This document shows, one piece after another, positions 39,393-48,989 of a stretch of DNA of 64,000 nucleotides. The stretch is from Vibrio europaeus. GTDB lineage: Bacteria; Pseudomonadota; Gammaproteobacteria; Enterobacterales; Vibrionaceae. A program made the position numbers and the translations under genes. The notes under the pieces were generated by a model. It was not told where the DNA came from. It did not search any database and worked only from the letters and a program-made list of their open reading frames with translations. The stretch is from the NCBI RefSeq assembly GCF_001695575.1, contig NZ_LUAX01000002.1, positions 124,001 to 188,000 of the forward strand, in the 5' to 3' direction. Position 1 is the stretch's first letter; each line of letters begins with the position of its first letter.

Positions 39393-40997
39393 TTGCGTAA
39401 TACCCCAAAAATTGGTTTATGGGTCGCGATATTCATCGCGACCTTTGTCGTTTCTGCTCTCGGTGCTTTACTGGTTAACGCGCCATCGCTAGATATCAGT
39501 CAGGTGTGGAGTGATCCATACTATCGACATGTCACCAAATTCAGTTTCTATCAGTCTTTTCTCTCTACCTTGCTCAGTGTTGGCCTTGCCATCCCAGTCG
39601 CGCATGCGTTATCTCGCCGTCGATTTAGGGGTAAATCCCTGTTACTCAAACTGTTTGCCACAACACTGGTGTTGCCTGTCTTAGTCGGGGTGTTTGGCCT
39701 GCTCGCCATTTATGGTAACAGCGGTTTGATTGCTGATCTGTTCAAAAGCTTAGACAGTAAGTTGCCGTTCTCAATATATGGGCTCAATGGCATTTTACTG
39801 GCGCACGTGTTTTTTAATCTTCCTTATGCGACCCGATTGCTGTTGCAGGCATTAGACTCTATTCCACAAGAGCAGCACAAACTGTGCGCCCATCTCGGCA
39901 TGGGACACTGGGAAAAGTTTCGTTGGATAGAGTGGCCGCGCCTACGGCAGCAATTGCCTCATGTCAGTGGCTTGGTGTTTATGCTCTGTTTCACCAGTTT
40001 TGCTACGGTAATGGCACTCGGTGGTGGGCCTAAATCAACCACGATTGAGCTAGCCATCTATCAAGCAATTAAGTTCGATTTCGATCTCCAAGCTGGCGCG
40101 CTATTGGCTATCTGGCAGATGATGCTTTGCGGTGTGATGGCGTTGACCATTCAGCGTTTAGCAAAACCGATTTCAGTTTCCTCTGGCTCGCAGACTCAGA
40201 TTATTTACTTGTCTAAAGACTCGTTTGTTTCTAAGTGTTGGGATTGGGGTTGGATTGCTTTTTCTATGTTGTTGGTGCTACCTCCGCTACTTATGGTATT
40301 GCTCAGTGGCCTTAACAGCCATGCGGTTGATGTTTTTACTGATGAGCGCTTTTGGCAGGCGCTATGGGCGTCAGTGAAAGTGGCGACAATGGCAAGTGTG
40401 ATTGCTGTGATTGCAGGCATTGCCATCTTGTTAACCAGCCGAAGATTGCGCCTTAACTATCGCGAGAAGAGTGCGGATCATATTGAGTTGATTGGCACCA
40501 TCATTCTTGTCACACCCGGCCTTGTGATTTCCACCGGACTGTTTCTATTGCTGCGCTCATTTACAGATGTATTTAGCTTAGCGCTAGTGGTTGTTGTAGC
40601 CGTTAATGCGTTAATGGGCCTGCCATATGTGATTAAAACACTCTCTCAGCCTATGTTACATGTCGAGCAGCAATATCAATATGTTTGTGCCAGTTTAGGC
40701 ATGAAAGGTTGGAATCGATTTAAAGTGGTTGAGTGGAAGGCGCTGAAAAAGCCGATGGCTCATGCCTTTGCGATCAGCTTTATGTTTGCGATTGGCGATT
40801 TAAGTGCGATTGCTTTGTTTGGCAGTCAAGATTTTCGTACCTTGCCGCTTTATCTATTCCAGCTGCTTGGTAGTTACCAAATGGAATCTGCCGCAGTAGT
40901 ATCTGTAACCCTATTACTCTTGAGCGTCGGTTGCTTCACGCTCATTGAAACCTTGTTAAAAGCTAACTCGAAGGTGAATCATGCTGACCTTAAGTAA
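39393..40997 (+). CDS. thiP: Thiamine ABC transporter, permease
   Basis: 534 residues, starting at TTG 39393 behind AAGAGG. Twelve or so helices form two fused permease halves, each with an EAA-type loop (EQHKLCAHLGMGHWEKFRWIEWP and EQQYQYVCASLGMKGWNRF). It carries thiamine across the inner membrane with ThiB and ThiQ. Overlaps thiQ by 17 bases. Confidence 0.95.
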   Translation: MRNTPKIGLWVAIFIATFVVSALGALLVNAPSLDISQVWSDPYYRHVTKFSFYQSFLSTLLSVGLAIPVAHALSRRRFRGKSLLLKLFATTLVLPVLVGVFGLLAIYGNSGLIADLFKSLDSKLPFSIYGLNGILLAHVFFNLPYATRLLLQALDSIPQEQHKLCAHLGMGHWEKFRWIEWPRLRQQLPHVSGLVFMLCFTSFATVMALGGGPKSTTIELAIYQAIKFDFDLQAGALLAIWQMMLCGVMALTIQRLAKPISVSSGSQTQIIYLSKDSFVSKCWDWGWIAFSMLLVLPPLLMVLLSGLNSHAVDVFTDERFWQALWASVKVATMASVIAVIAGIAILLTSRRLRLNYREKSADHIELIGTIILVTPGLVISTGLFLLLRSFTDVFSLALVVVVAVNALMGLPYVIKTLSQPMLHVEQQYQYVCASLGMKGWNRFKVVEWKALKKPMAHAFAISFMFAIGDLSAIALFGSQDFRTLPLYLFQLLGSYQMESAAVVSVTLLLLSVGCFTLIETLLKANSKVNHADLK

Positions 40998-41685
40998 CGT
41001 CGATTACTACTATCACAATGAACTGTTTCACTTTGATACTTCGATTTCACCGCAGTCGATTGTTGCCCTTATGGGGCCAAGTGGCGCAGGTAAGTCGACC
41101 TTATTGGCTTTAGTCGCGGGTTTTATTGAACCGACCAAAGGAACTATTGAGGTTGAAGGCAGCAATATTGTTGGTAAAGAGCCGCATCAACGCCCATTCG
41201 CCATGCTGTTTCAAGAGCATAACTTATTTGCTCATCTAACCGTGCGCCAGAATATTGGGCTTGGATTGCACCCCGGCTTAAAACTCACTTCCGAGCAGCA
41301 AGGGCTAGTTGAGCAAGCCGCGCAGCAAGTCGGGGTTGAAGCGTATCTTGACCGATTACCAGAGCAACTTTCCGGTGGGCAGCGTCAACGTGTCGCTTTA
41401 GCACGCTGCTTTGTCCAACCACATAAGATATGGTTGCTTGATGAGCCTTTCTCTGCCCTTGATCCTATTCTGCGTGAAGAGATGCTTAACTTGGTGAGCA
41501 AGTTAGCCAAAGAGAGAAAAATTACGGTAGTCATGGTGACGCACCATATCAGCGACGCTAAGGCAATTGCCTCTGATTTTATCTTTGTCGCTAACGGTCG
41601 AGTTGAAGTCGCGGATAACATTGCTCAGCTGTCATCAAGTCATGCTAACCAAGCGCTAAGTGATTTTGTTCGCGCGGGGGAGTAG
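40981..41685 (+). CDS. thiQ: Thiamine ABC transporter, ATP-binding protein
   Basis: 234 residues. Walker A is GPSGAGKST, signature LSGGQRQR, Walker B IWLLDEPFSALD, switch His in VTHHISD. It powers ThiP. The last codons (GCG GGG GAG TAG) are shared with the 3' end of pmbA and run on into the same repeat cassette, which is unusual. Confidence 0.95.
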   Translation: MLTLSNVDYYYHNELFHFDTSISPQSIVALMGPSGAGKSTLLALVAGFIEPTKGTIEVEGSNIVGKEPHQRPFAMLFQEHNLFAHLTVRQNIGLGLHPGLKLTSEQQGLVEQAAQQVGVEAYLDRLPEQLSGGQRQRVALARCFVQPHKIWLLDEPFSALDPILREEMLNLVSKLAKERKITVVMVTHHISDAKAIASDFIFVANGRVEVADNIAQLSSSHANQALSDFVRAGE

Positions 41686-41760
41686 AGAAAGAACGGACTT
41701 CGTCCTCGGGAAACGAGAACGGGCTTCGCCCTATGGAGCGCTTCGCTGCTGGAAAACTAA
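41674..41760. repeat. Hairpin cassette after thiQ
   Basis: The region holds two small hairpins, GGACTTCGTCC (41695-41705) and GGGCTTCGCCC (41721-41731), then CGCTTCGCTGCTGG and AAAACTAA. Its first 33 bases match 28 of 33 positions at 43918-43950 after pmbA. The hairpin units recur at 17947 and 18138. Confidence 0.8.
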
Positions 41761-41787
41761 GTTGGCGAGTTCAAACAAGCCAATGTA

Positions 41788-41827
41788 AGTTCTCTAGTTC
41801 TCTAGTTCTCTAGTTCTCTAGTTCTCT
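41788..41827. repeat. Tandem array of AGTTCTCT, five copies
   Basis: Five identical 8-bp units. It differs from the AGCTCTCC and AGCTCTCT arrays in this window by one or two bases per unit, but is uniform within itself. It lies between the thiQ cassette and the darP terminator. Confidence 0.95.
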
Positions 41828-41849
41828 TTAGGTAAAACTCTATTTAAGC

Positions 41850-41888
41850 TGAAGAAAAACAAAGGGTTGACGCTTGCACGTCAACCCT
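41850..41888 (-). terminator. Terminator of darP (yjgA)
   Basis: AGGGTTGACG (41863-41872) pairs perfectly with CGTCAACCCT (41879-41888). On the minus strand it is followed by TTTGTTTTTC. The six-copy repeat array lies between the darP stop and this stem, hence in the mRNA 3' end. Confidence 0.88.
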
Positions 41889-41899
41889 CAAAATTCTCC

Positions 41900-41951
41900 A
41901 GCTCTCCAGCTCTCCAGCTCTCCAGCTCTCCAGCTCTCCAGCTCTCCAGCT
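41900..41951. repeat. Tandem array of AGCTCTCC, six copies
   Basis: Six full units (41900-41947) plus AGCT; the last base is also the first base of the reversed darP stop codon. The unit is the same as at 18194. Confidence 0.95.
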
Positions 41952-42478
41952 TAAATCTCTTCTGCGTTCAATTCTTTGAGTATTTGAAAGATTTCGCGGA
42001 ATGCTTTTGCGGGCTTACCTGCTTTTTTCTCTTTTGCTGCCTGACGAGCGAGCTGGCGTAAGCGTTGACGATCGGCTGCCGGATAAAGCTCCATTACATC
42101 GCCGATTGCGTTATCGCCTTCTTCTACCACTCGGTCACGAAGCTGCTCAAGTTTATGAAGTTCTGCGGTCGCTTGAGAGTGCTTGTTGCGTACTTTGTCC
42201 AGTGCTGCTTGCAGTGGTTCGGTATCCTCAAAACGCATTAGCTTGCCGATGTACTGAAGTTGACGGCGGCGAGCTTCGTTCTTGAAACGTTGAGCGTCTT
42301 TGATCGCTTCTGCAAGGTCTTCACTGAGCGGGAATTTCTCCAACACAGAAGGCTTGAGGCTAGCGAGTTCTTCGCCCAGTTTTTGTAGCTCTTCCATGTC
42401 GCGTTTCAATTCGGTCTTACTGACCCAAATGATCTCTTCTTCCTCTTCCCATGGCGCTTTTTGATTCTTACGTGCCAT
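41951..42478 (-). CDS. darP: Ribosome biogenesis factor DarP (YjgA, DUF615)
   Basis: 175 residues, highly charged and helical. The family marks [21 protein letters not shown] near the N terminus and [12 protein letters not shown] are present, ending LNAEEI. DarP associates with late 50S subunit assembly in E. coli. Divergent from pmbA, its usual neighbour. Confidence 0.95.
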   Translation of the reverse strand: MARKNQKAPWEEEEEIIWVSKTELKRDMEELQKLGEELASLKPSVLEKFPLSEDLAEAIKDAQRFKNEARRRQLQYIGKLMRFEDTEPLQAALDKVRNKHSQATAELHKLEQLRDRVVEEGDNAIGDVMELYPAADRQRLRQLARQAAKEKKAGKPAKAFREIFQILKELNAEEI

Positions 42479-42585
42479 TTTTCTACCTTAATTTGAATAT
42501 CTATTTCTCTATTTTAACAAGAATCGTGGGGAGAAAGCGAAATTCTTGTTATTCTAAAGACAATTGATCTTGAGAAATTAAAAAT

Positions 42586-43929
42586 ATGGACGTAAGACAG
42601 CAAGTTGCTCAACAGCGTGTTGAGTTAGAAGCGGCAGTAGCCAAAGCGCTAGAGATGGCAGCAGAGAAGTCAGATGCCGCCGAAGTCGCGATCAGCAAGA
42701 CCACCGGCCTGAGTGTTTCGACTCGTATGTGCGAAGTGGAGAACGTTGAATTTAATAGTGATGGCGCGCTTGGGATTACCGTTTACCGTAATCAGCGCAA
42801 AGGCAGTGCATCCACTTCCGATCTGAGTGATCAAGCGATCCAACAAACTGTTCTTGCGGCACTCGATATTGCGCAATACACCTCTGAAGATCCTTTTGCG
42901 GGTCCTGCTCCAAAAGAGCTAATGGTGCAAGAGGTACCTGAGCTTGATCTATTCCACCCTGATACGCCAGATCCAGATTATGCCGCGAAAGTAGCGATTG
43001 CAGCTGAGCAACAGGCACTTTCTTACAGCGATAAGATCAAACAAAGTGATGGCGCGAGCTACGATAGCCATTATGGTTTGAAGGTCTATGGTAATAGTCA
43101 TGGACTACTCACCAGCTATGCTTCTAGTCGTCATAGCACTAGCTGTTGTGTGATTGGTCAGGGCAACAATGGTGAAATGGAGCGTGATTACAGCTATACA
43201 GTGGCACGCCATAAAGATGAGCTTTGGACGCCAGAAATTGTCGGTCAGAAAGCTGCGGAGAAGACCGTTAGTCGTCTTGACGCGCAAAAGCTGAAAACAG
43301 GTCAATATCCAGTGATGTTTGCGGCTGATGTAGCCACTGGCCTACTTGGTCACCTAGTGATGGCGATCAGTGGCGGTAACCTTTACCGTAAATCTTCTTT
43401 CTTGCTTGATCACCTAGGTAAACAAGTACTGCCGGAATGGTTTAATGTCTCTGAGCGCCCGCATGTGTTGCGTGGTCTTGCATCAAGCCCATTTGATAGT
43501 GAAGGGGTATTTACCCAAGATCGCGAGATCATTACTGATGGTGTCCTTGCTACTTACCTGCTTACTAGCTACGCGGCGCGTAAAATGGATATGACGCCAA
43601 CTGGTCACGCGGGGGGTATCCATAACTGGTTTGTAAAATCGACAGGTCAGAACTTTGAGCAGATGCTGAAAGAGCTAGGTACTGGTTTACTAGTGACAGA
43701 AGTGATGGGCCAAGGCGTTAATGTCGTGACTGGCGATTACTCTCGTGGCGCAGCAGGTTTTTGGGTAGAGAACGGTGAAATTCAGTTCCCAGTGTCTGAA
43801 ATTACCATCGCAAGTAACCTTAAAGATATGTTTAATCAGATTGTTGCAGTAGGCAACGATGTCGAGACTCGCTCGCAGATCCAAACAGGCTCAATCCTGC
43901 TTGAATCAATGAAGGTTGCGGGGGAGTAA
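42586..43929 (+). CDS. pmbA: Metalloprotease-related protein PmbA (TldE)
   Basis: 447 residues. TldE pairs with TldD to form a peptidase that degrades unfolded peptides and matures some microcins and CcdA. The family sequence is clear ([32 protein letters not shown]). The HExxxH zinc motif belongs to TldD and is absent here, as expected. The gene ends GCG GGG GAG TAA, directly followed by a repeat cassette. Confidence 0.96.
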   Translation: MDVRQQVAQQRVELEAAVAKALEMAAEKSDAAEVAISKTTGLSVSTRMCEVENVEFNSDGALGITVYRNQRKGSASTSDLSDQAIQQTVLAALDIAQYTSEDPFAGPAPKELMVQEVPELDLFHPDTPDPDYAAKVAIAAEQQALSYSDKIKQSDGASYDSHYGLKVYGNSHGLLTSYASSRHSTSCCVIGQGNNGEMERDYSYTVARHKDELWTPEIVGQKAAEKTVSRLDAQKLKTGQYPVMFAADVATGLLGHLVMAISGGNLYRKSSFLLDHLGKQVLPEWFNVSERPHVLRGLASSPFDSEGVFTQDREIITDGVLATYLLTSYAARKMDMTPTGHAGGIHNWFVKSTGQNFEQMLKELGTGLLVTEVMGQGVNVVTGDYSRGAAGFWVENGEIQFPVSEITIASNLKDMFNQIVAVGNDVETRSQIQTGSILLESMKVAGE

Positions 43930-43988
43930 ACAAGGAGCGGACTACGTCCTAAGGATAGCTAGATCGCTTCGCTGCTGGAGAACTAGAC
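43918..43988. repeat. Hairpin cassette after pmbA
   Basis: It contains GGACTACGTCC (43939-43949) and CGCTTCGCTGCTGG followed by AGAACTAG, matching the cassette after thiQ. The match begins inside the last codons of pmbA. Confidence 0.78.
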
Positions 43989-44018
43989 TTGACTCATTTA
44001 TCGATGTATTGAAGCTTC

Positions 44019-44058
44019 AGCTCTCTAGCTCTCTAGCTCTCTAGCTCTCTAGCTCTCC
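44019..44058. repeat. Tandem array of AGCTCTCT, five copies
   Basis: Four units AGCTCTCT and a last AGCTCTCC, ending six bases before the shared terminator. It lies in the 3' end of the pmbA transcript. Confidence 0.95.
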
Positions 44059-44064
44059 AAAACG

Positions 44065-44096
44065 AAAGGGTTGGCAAAAATGCCAACCCTTTAAAA
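44065..44096. terminator. Bidirectional terminator between pmbA and lysC
   Basis: AAAGGGTTGGCA (44065-44076) pairs perfectly with TGCCAACCCTTT (44081-44092) around AAAA. A/T-rich flanks on both sides suit either direction. Confidence 0.85.
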
Positions 44097-44104
44097 TATC
44101 AGCC

Positions 44105-44146
44105 GAATCCCGAATCCCGAATCCCGAATCCCGAATCCCGAATCCC
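44105..44146. repeat. Tandem array of GAATCCC, six copies
   Basis: Six identical 7-bp units ending two bases before the reversed lysC stop codon (44149-44151). It lies in the 3' end of the lysC transcript. Confidence 0.97.
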
Positions 44147-44148
44147 TT

Positions 44149-45501
44149 TTACTCCTCAAACAACTCTGTATGCAGTTTCTGAATCGCTTGTTTTGAGACA
44201 GACTCATCAACCAGGAAACAGAGGTTGTGTGGGCTCGCGCCGTAGCAGATCATACGTAGGTTGAAGTCTTCCAAAGTGCTGAAGACTTGTTTGGCATAGC
44301 CTTTACTCTCACTCATATTGTTACCAATCAGAGCAACCAAGCATAGGTTGTGTTCTACCTCGACCGTACATAACTCTTCAAGCTCAACGCGTGCAGCTTC
44401 TGGAAGTTGCGGTGCGCCGCCAGCAGTATCTGTTTGGTCTAGAGTGAGCGACACACTGATCTCTGAAGTGGTAATCAAGTCGACCGAGATTTTGTGTTTA
44501 GCAAGGATCTCAAACACTTTAGCTAGGAAACCATATGCATGGAACATGTTGGCGCTGCGCAGTGTCACCATTGTCTGGTTGCAGCGCAGAGCTAGAGCGC
44601 GAAATAGTGGTGAGCTCTCTACCTGATGGCGAATCCAAGTACCGCCTTTCTGTGGCTCTTTCGATGAGCCGACAAACACAGGAATATCGTGGCGTAGGGC
44701 AGGAAGAAGTGTCGATGGGTGGAGAATTTTAGCGCCAAAGTTCGCCATTTCTGATGCTTCACTAAAACTAATTTCAGGAATTGGAGAGGCTTTAGGCGCA
44801 ATGCGTGGATCTGTAGTGTAAATACCAGGGACGTCTGTCCAAATCTCAAGCCCAGAAGCTTCAACGGCTTCGGCAATTAGGGCGGCACTGTAATCACTAC
44901 CACCACGACCTAAAGTAGTGGTGTTGCCTTCGGCGTCAGAACCGATAAAGCCTTGAGTAATCACTACTGCTTGTTGGCATAGCGGCACTAGCGACTGCTG
45001 AGCAAGCTCGCTGATCTGGTCGAGTTGTGGTTCTGCTTTACCGAAATTGCTGTCGGTGCGTAGAATGTCACGAATATCAAAACGCACTGCATTGATACCG
45101 CGCTCTTTCATTAGTTGTGTAAGTAGATGGGTCGACATCAGCTCACCGCATGCGACTAGGTGGTCTGTCAGTTTGTGGCTTGCTTGAATCGATGACGCTT
45201 CTGCAAGGCTAGTTACAGTATCGAGAATCTCGTAGACATCGCTTGCTGCTTGAGTTCCATCTTCAAGCTGTTCTAGTACCGCATCATGAATTTGCGCCAG
45301 TTTGGTCAGAATCTCACTGCGACGTACTTGGTCTTGTACGCCATTCGCGAGCTCAACCAGAAGGTTAGTGACACCTGAGCAAGCGCTACTCACGACGAGT
45401 TTTGTTTTTGGATTGCTTTCAATAATTGCAGCACAACGGCTCATTGCCTCAAAGTTAGCAACGCTTGTTCCACCAAATTTAGCTACATTAAAACTGCTCA
45501 C
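44149..45501 (-). CDS. lysC: Lysine-sensitive aspartokinase III
   Basis: 450 residues from GTG 45501 behind GGGAG. It phosphorylates aspartate, the first step to lysine, threonine, methionine and diaminopimelate. The signature VAKFGGTSVANFEAM, GRGGSDYSAALIAEA and two C-terminal ACT domains (allosteric lysine sites) are present. No homoserine dehydrogenase domain is fused, which fits LysC. A lysine riboswitch lies upstream. Confidence 0.96.
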   Translation of the reverse strand: MSSFNVAKFGGTSVANFEAMSRCAAIIESNPKTKLVVSSACSGVTNLLVELANGVQDQVRRSEILTKLAQIHDAVLEQLEDGTQAASDVYEILDTVTSLAEASSIQASHKLTDHLVACGELMSTHLLTQLMKERGINAVRFDIRDILRTDSNFGKAEPQLDQISELAQQSLVPLCQQAVVITQGFIGSDAEGNTTTLGRGGSDYSAALIAEAVEASGLEIWTDVPGIYTTDPRIAPKASPIPEISFSEASEMANFGAKILHPSTLLPALRHDIPVFVGSSKEPQKGGTWIRHQVESSPLFRALALRCNQTMVTLRSANMFHAYGFLAKVFEILAKHKISVDLITTSEISVSLTLDQTDTAGGAPQLPEAARVELEELCTVEVEHNLCLVALIGNNMSESKGYAKQVFSTLEDFNLRMICYGASPHNLCFLVDESVSKQAIQKLHTELFEE

Positions 45502-45522
45502 AGCATTTCTCCCACGACTTCC

Positions 45523-45552
45523 TAAAATAAAAATTTTTGGTAGCTATACCAA
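45523..45552 (-). terminator. Possible riboswitch-linked terminator ahead of lysC
   Basis: On the minus strand TTGGTA-TAGC-TACCAA is followed by AAATTTTTATTTT, 22 bases before the lysC start. The stem is short (6 bp), but its place after the lysine riboswitch fits an expression platform. Confidence 0.5.
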
Positions 45553-45622
45553 CATCCAGTGTTTTGCTTTGATGAAGAGAGTTGAGCGAAAGAGAGGGGG
45601 TCTTTATATGTATGACTTTCCT

Positions 45623-45791
45623 CAGAAGCTCATCATCAGACTGGGCTGATGACAGTTGTAGGGATTCAACCCTAGCAACCGACAGATCCAAACCGACACT
45701 TCGGATCTACCTCGGCACTACTCCCCCTCAATGTGTTGTATCGGATTTGTGGTTCCACAACACGTCTACCTGGGCAGTGCTCCTCTTCTGC
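45623..45791 (-). ncRNA. Lysine riboswitch (L box) of lysC
   Basis: Read on the minus strand the element has CAGAAGAGGAGC at the 5' end, CCCAGGTAGACG, GTAGTGCCGAGGTAG, TCGGTTGCTAGGG and AACTGTCATCAG, in the order of conserved L-box segments. P1 can form from CAGAAG (45786-45791) and CTTCTG (45623-45628). It lies upstream of lysC, the classic target. No gene is present in 45502-46027; the remainder holds the aminotransferase promoter region. Confidence 0.85.
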
Positions 45792-46027
45792 AAAATAATT
45801 TGCTATGTGGCATAAATATTCGCCACATATCCGCATTGAACGTTTTTCTGTGAACTATGTCAATGAGAATTTGTAACTTTATGCCTTTTTATAATTAACA
45901 AACTTGTGACACTGGTTTGACCTCAATACTTTGGGCTAATTGCTGCCAACAAAGAATTGAATTAAGGTGGTTTTAAGGAAGTAAAAGATACAACAAAAAT
46001 TAGATTGATATTAAAAAGGAGCTGCCA

Positions 46028-47149
46028 ATGACGATTCAAAGTTTTATCCCCCCTCACCGTATTCTTATGGGGCCAGGGCCTTCAGATATATCTCCTCAAG
46101 TGTTACAAGCTTTGAGTCGCCCGACAGTTGGTCATTTAGACCCGTTATTTGTTGGCATGATGGATGAGCTTAAATCACTGCTCAAGTACGCTTTCCAAAC
46201 TGACAATGAGTTTACTATTGCTGTTTCTGCCCCGGGTAGTGCAGGAATGGAGACTTGTTTCGTTAACCTGATTGAGCCGGGTGAAAAGGTGATCGTTTGT
46301 CGCAACGGCGTGTTTGGCGAGCGTATGCGCGAAAATGTTGTACGTGCAGGCGGTATTGCCGAAGTTGTCGATGATGAGTGGGGCGCGCCCGTCTCTGTCG
46401 ATAAAGTCGAGCAAGCATTAAAAGATAACCCCGATGCGAAAATCCTAGCTTTTGTTCACGCTGAAACGTCGACGGGTGCATGCAGTGACGCAGAGGCTCT
46501 AGGTAAGTTGGCTAAGCAATATGGCCTACTATCCATTGTGGATGCGGTGACTTCACTTGGTGGTGTCCCACTTAAGGTCGATGAATGGCAACTAGATGCG
46601 GTTTATTCAGGCAGTCAAAAGTGTCTTTCTTGTGTTCCGGGTCTTTCTCCGGTGACCTTTTCTCCCGCTGCGATTGAGAAAATTCAAGCACGTACCACAC
46701 CAGTGCAAAGTTGGTTCCTAGATCAGAGTTTAGTGCTTGGCTATTGGAGCGGTGAAGGAAAGCGTAGTTATCACCATACTGCACCCGTCAACAGCTTGTA
46801 TGCTCTGCATGAGTCTCTGTTAATTCTAAAAAATGAAGGGCTAGAAAATGCGTGGCAGCGACATCGAGACATGCATGAAAAACTCAAACAAGGCTTAGAG
46901 AAGCTAGGCTTTGAGTTCGTTGTTGAACAGGACTCTCGCTTACCTCAGCTCAACGCCATTTATGTTCCGCAAGGCATTGATGAGGCTAAAGTGAGAACTC
47001 ACTTACTAGAGACTTATAATCTCGAAATTGGTGCTGGTTTAGGCGCTTTAGCAGGTAAAGCGTGGCGTATTGGCTTGATGGGTTATGGTGCTCGTGCTGA
47101 AAATGTTGCGTTATGTTTACGAGCGCTCGAAGAGGCATTGACACAATAG
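46028..47149 (+). CDS. Class V aminotransferase, alanine-glyoxylate/serine-pyruvate type
   Basis: 373 residues, starting behind AAAAAGGAG. A PLP enzyme; the cofactor lysine is in YSGSQKCLSC, and SAPGSAGMETCFVN and VDAVTSLGG are typical of the serine-pyruvate/alanine-glyoxylate branch. It moves an amino group between small amino acids and glyoxylate or pyruvate. Exact donor is not clear from sequence. Single gene. Confidence 0.88.
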   Translation: MTIQSFIPPHRILMGPGPSDISPQVLQALSRPTVGHLDPLFVGMMDELKSLLKYAFQTDNEFTIAVSAPGSAGMETCFVNLIEPGEKVIVCRNGVFGERMRENVVRAGGIAEVVDDEWGAPVSVDKVEQALKDNPDAKILAFVHAETSTGACSDAEALGKLAKQYGLLSIVDAVTSLGGVPLKVDEWQLDAVYSGSQKCLSCVPGLSPVTFSPAAIEKIQARTTPVQSWFLDQSLVLGYWSGEGKRSYHHTAPVNSLYALHESLLILKNEGLENAWQRHRDMHEKLKQGLEKLGFEFVVEQDSRLPQLNAIYVPQGIDEAKVRTHLLETYNLEIGAGLGALAGKAWRIGLMGYGARAENVALCLRALEEALTQ

Positions 47150-47174
47150 CAGTCTCAAGAATATATCAATTAAC

Positions 47175-47196
47175 AAGGCGACCTGATGGTCGCCTT
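47175..47196. terminator. Terminator between the aminotransferase and pglL
   Basis: AAGGCGACC pairs with GGTCGCCTT around TGAT. Located between convergent stops; flanks are A/T-rich on both sides. Confidence 0.8.
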
Positions 47197-47213
47197 AATT
47201 ATATCAACAGAAT

Positions 47214-48989
47214 CTAGTTGGTCTCTTTTTCACTGTCTGCCTTTAAGGCATCGATATTCGGTGGGATGTACTGCACCTCAGAGAAATCCCGCTCAGGGAA
47301 TAGGAACTGCGCTTCGCTGCGAATTTGCTCCGCTTTAACACTGTCTCCCAATCCTTGATAGGCCAAGATCAAATTGTTATAGAAAGCAGGTCGAGGCTTA
47401 TCTTTAATAATCTTCAGTGACCAATCTATGTATGGCTGAATAAACTGGGGATCTTGCTTGTATAAGCCAATGTTGAGATAGGTGCTATAGATATCCCAAT
47501 CGTATCTGTCTTTCCAAACCACAGGGTTGGTAACTTGGCTCAGTATGTCAGGATCCTTAGGCTGTGAGCGTTCAAACTGGGTAAGCACATAATTGGTATG
47601 TAAAGTGGTCAGCATATAGAAGCTCGTCACAATCGGTATGACTAAGCTGAGTACTCGTAGTGCCGTCTTGGAGATAAGACTAAATGGCGCTTGGCGATAA
47701 CTGCTCGCCCTTTGATCAACCCAATAGAGCAGAATGACAAAGGTTATCCAGTGAATCGCTGAATGATAGAACGGGTATTCAAGCTGACTGTGCAGAACGA
47801 TGGGCACAAACAAGGCAAACATAGCCAAGCGCGTGCCTTTCTTTGCTTGATAGAGTCGCGCGAGAACAAACAGCGCCGCGAGTATGATCGCGAGTAGGGG
47901 CAGTAAGCCTCCTTCTACTCCCCAATAGAGCAATTCGTTATGTGGATGATCCATCGCCGCTAAACCTGGCTTATAGCTTTGATTTAATTGGTGTTGTCTT
48001 GCCGTGTACACCATGTATTCTGGCTCAAATCGACCATAGCCATAGCCGCTAAACGGCTTTTCGATCAGCATGTCCAGTGCTTGAGGAAAGGTATACCTTC
48101 TTGGGCTTTCTAGATTGCTTTTCTGTTCCACTAAAGAGTCATCTTGCCCAGTTATTAATGGGGTTGAAAAGCCTAGCCCAGTTCCCACAATTATGGCTAC
48201 TATCCAACCGACAAAGCGTTTTTTGGTTGCAAATCTAAATACGTACGGAATCAAGAGGGCAATAGAAAGAACTGCGGCCAACCAACCTGTACGCGAAGCC
48301 AATACAACCAGCAGTGGTACAGTCGCAACGGGCATCAAATACAGCAGTGCCACTTCACTGACTTTACGTTGGTACTTAGTCGGATGACGGGTGAGCAAGT
48401 AGCCAGATAGCGCTAATCCGGTGGCGAGAAAACTTGCCATCACATTGGGTTGCTGAAAGATGCCGTACGGACGGTTTGCCTCTGTGTTGTAGCCAAATAA
48501 GTTGCCTGGCTCTAAGACCAAATACTGTACCCAACCAAAAATAGCTTCGATAAAGACCGCAATGGTGATAAACCAGAGTAAACGCTGCTTCTGTTTATTG
48601 CTGAAGCGAAATTGCTGTAAGACAACAAACAGAATGTAACCTGCCCAAAGACCAGTGAGTTTCCCTAGCGATAACTCAAGATTCGAACCTGAGTAGAGCG
48701 TGGGCAGGGTGAGCATTATGCAGCAAACAAACAAACCTATGGTGAGCTTGTTGTACCTTAGGTTGCCATAGCTACCGAGTTGGTATAAACCTATCGCAAT
48801 GGAGAAACTCACCACAAGCCAAGTTGTGGGGTTAAAGGCTAATGCGAGACCTGCGCCACCCGGATTGGGCATAAAAAAGTGCATTGCTAACAGGAAGAGT
48901 ATCCCGATGGTGACTAAGAAAGGTCTAGTTAAAGGGATCTTTGGCGCCTTAATTTCAAGCTCTGTCCCTGCTACATGTGTGGTCGCCAT
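47214..48989 (-). CDS. pglL: Protein O-oligosaccharyltransferase (PglL family)
   Basis: 591 residues from ATG 48989; a TTG seven codons earlier is unlikely. About 11-12 membrane helices with a large periplasmic loop containing the Wzy/WaaL-type motif DHPHNELLYWGVEGG (catalytic His region). The C-terminal soluble part (about 480-591) has TPR-like helices. PglL moves lipid-linked glycans onto Ser/Thr of pilins and other exported proteins; a WaaL-type O-antigen ligase is the alternative. This position next to uvrA is typical of vibrios. Confidence 0.85.
   Translation of the reverse strand: MATTHVAGTELEIKAPKIPLTRPFLVTIGILFLLAMHFFMPNPGGAGLALAFNPTTWLVVSFSIAIGLYQLGSYGNLRYNKLTIGLFVCCIMLTLPTLYSGSNLELSLGKLTGLWAGYILFVVLQQFRFSNKQKQRLLWFITIAVFIEAIFGWVQYLVLEPGNLFGYNTEANRPYGIFQQPNVMASFLATGLALSGYLLTRHPTKYQRKVSEVALLYLMPVATVPLLVVLASRTGWLAAVLSIALLIPYVFRFATKKRFVGWIVAIIVGTGLGFSTPLITGQDDSLVEQKSNLESPRRYTFPQALDMLIEKPFSGYGYGRFEPEYMVYTARQHQLNQSYKPGLAAMDHPHNELLYWGVEGGLLPLLAIILAALFVLARLYQAKKGTRLAMFALFVPIVLHSQLEYPFYHSAIHWITFVILLYWVDQRASSYRQAPFSLISKTALRVLSLVIPIVTSFYMLTTLHTNYVLTQFERSQPKDPDILSQVTNPVVWKDRYDWDIYSTYLNIGLYKQDPQFIQPYIDWSLKIIKDKPRPAFYNNLILAYQGLGDSVKAEQIRSEAQFLFPERDFSEVQYIPPNIDALKADSEKETN

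Noticed and set aside
39393..40997. Possible truncation of thiP because no ATG is at its start
   Set aside because: TTG 39393 has a good ribosome site and the protein is full length compared with the family.
41788..41951. Tandem arrays as a possible CRISPR
   Set aside because: Units are 8 bp without unique spacers between them and no cas genes are near.
44105..44146. GAATCCC array as part of a terminator or iteron origin
   Set aside because: Units do not pair with each other, and there is no replication gene or A/T-rich melting region beside it; a clear terminator lies next to it.
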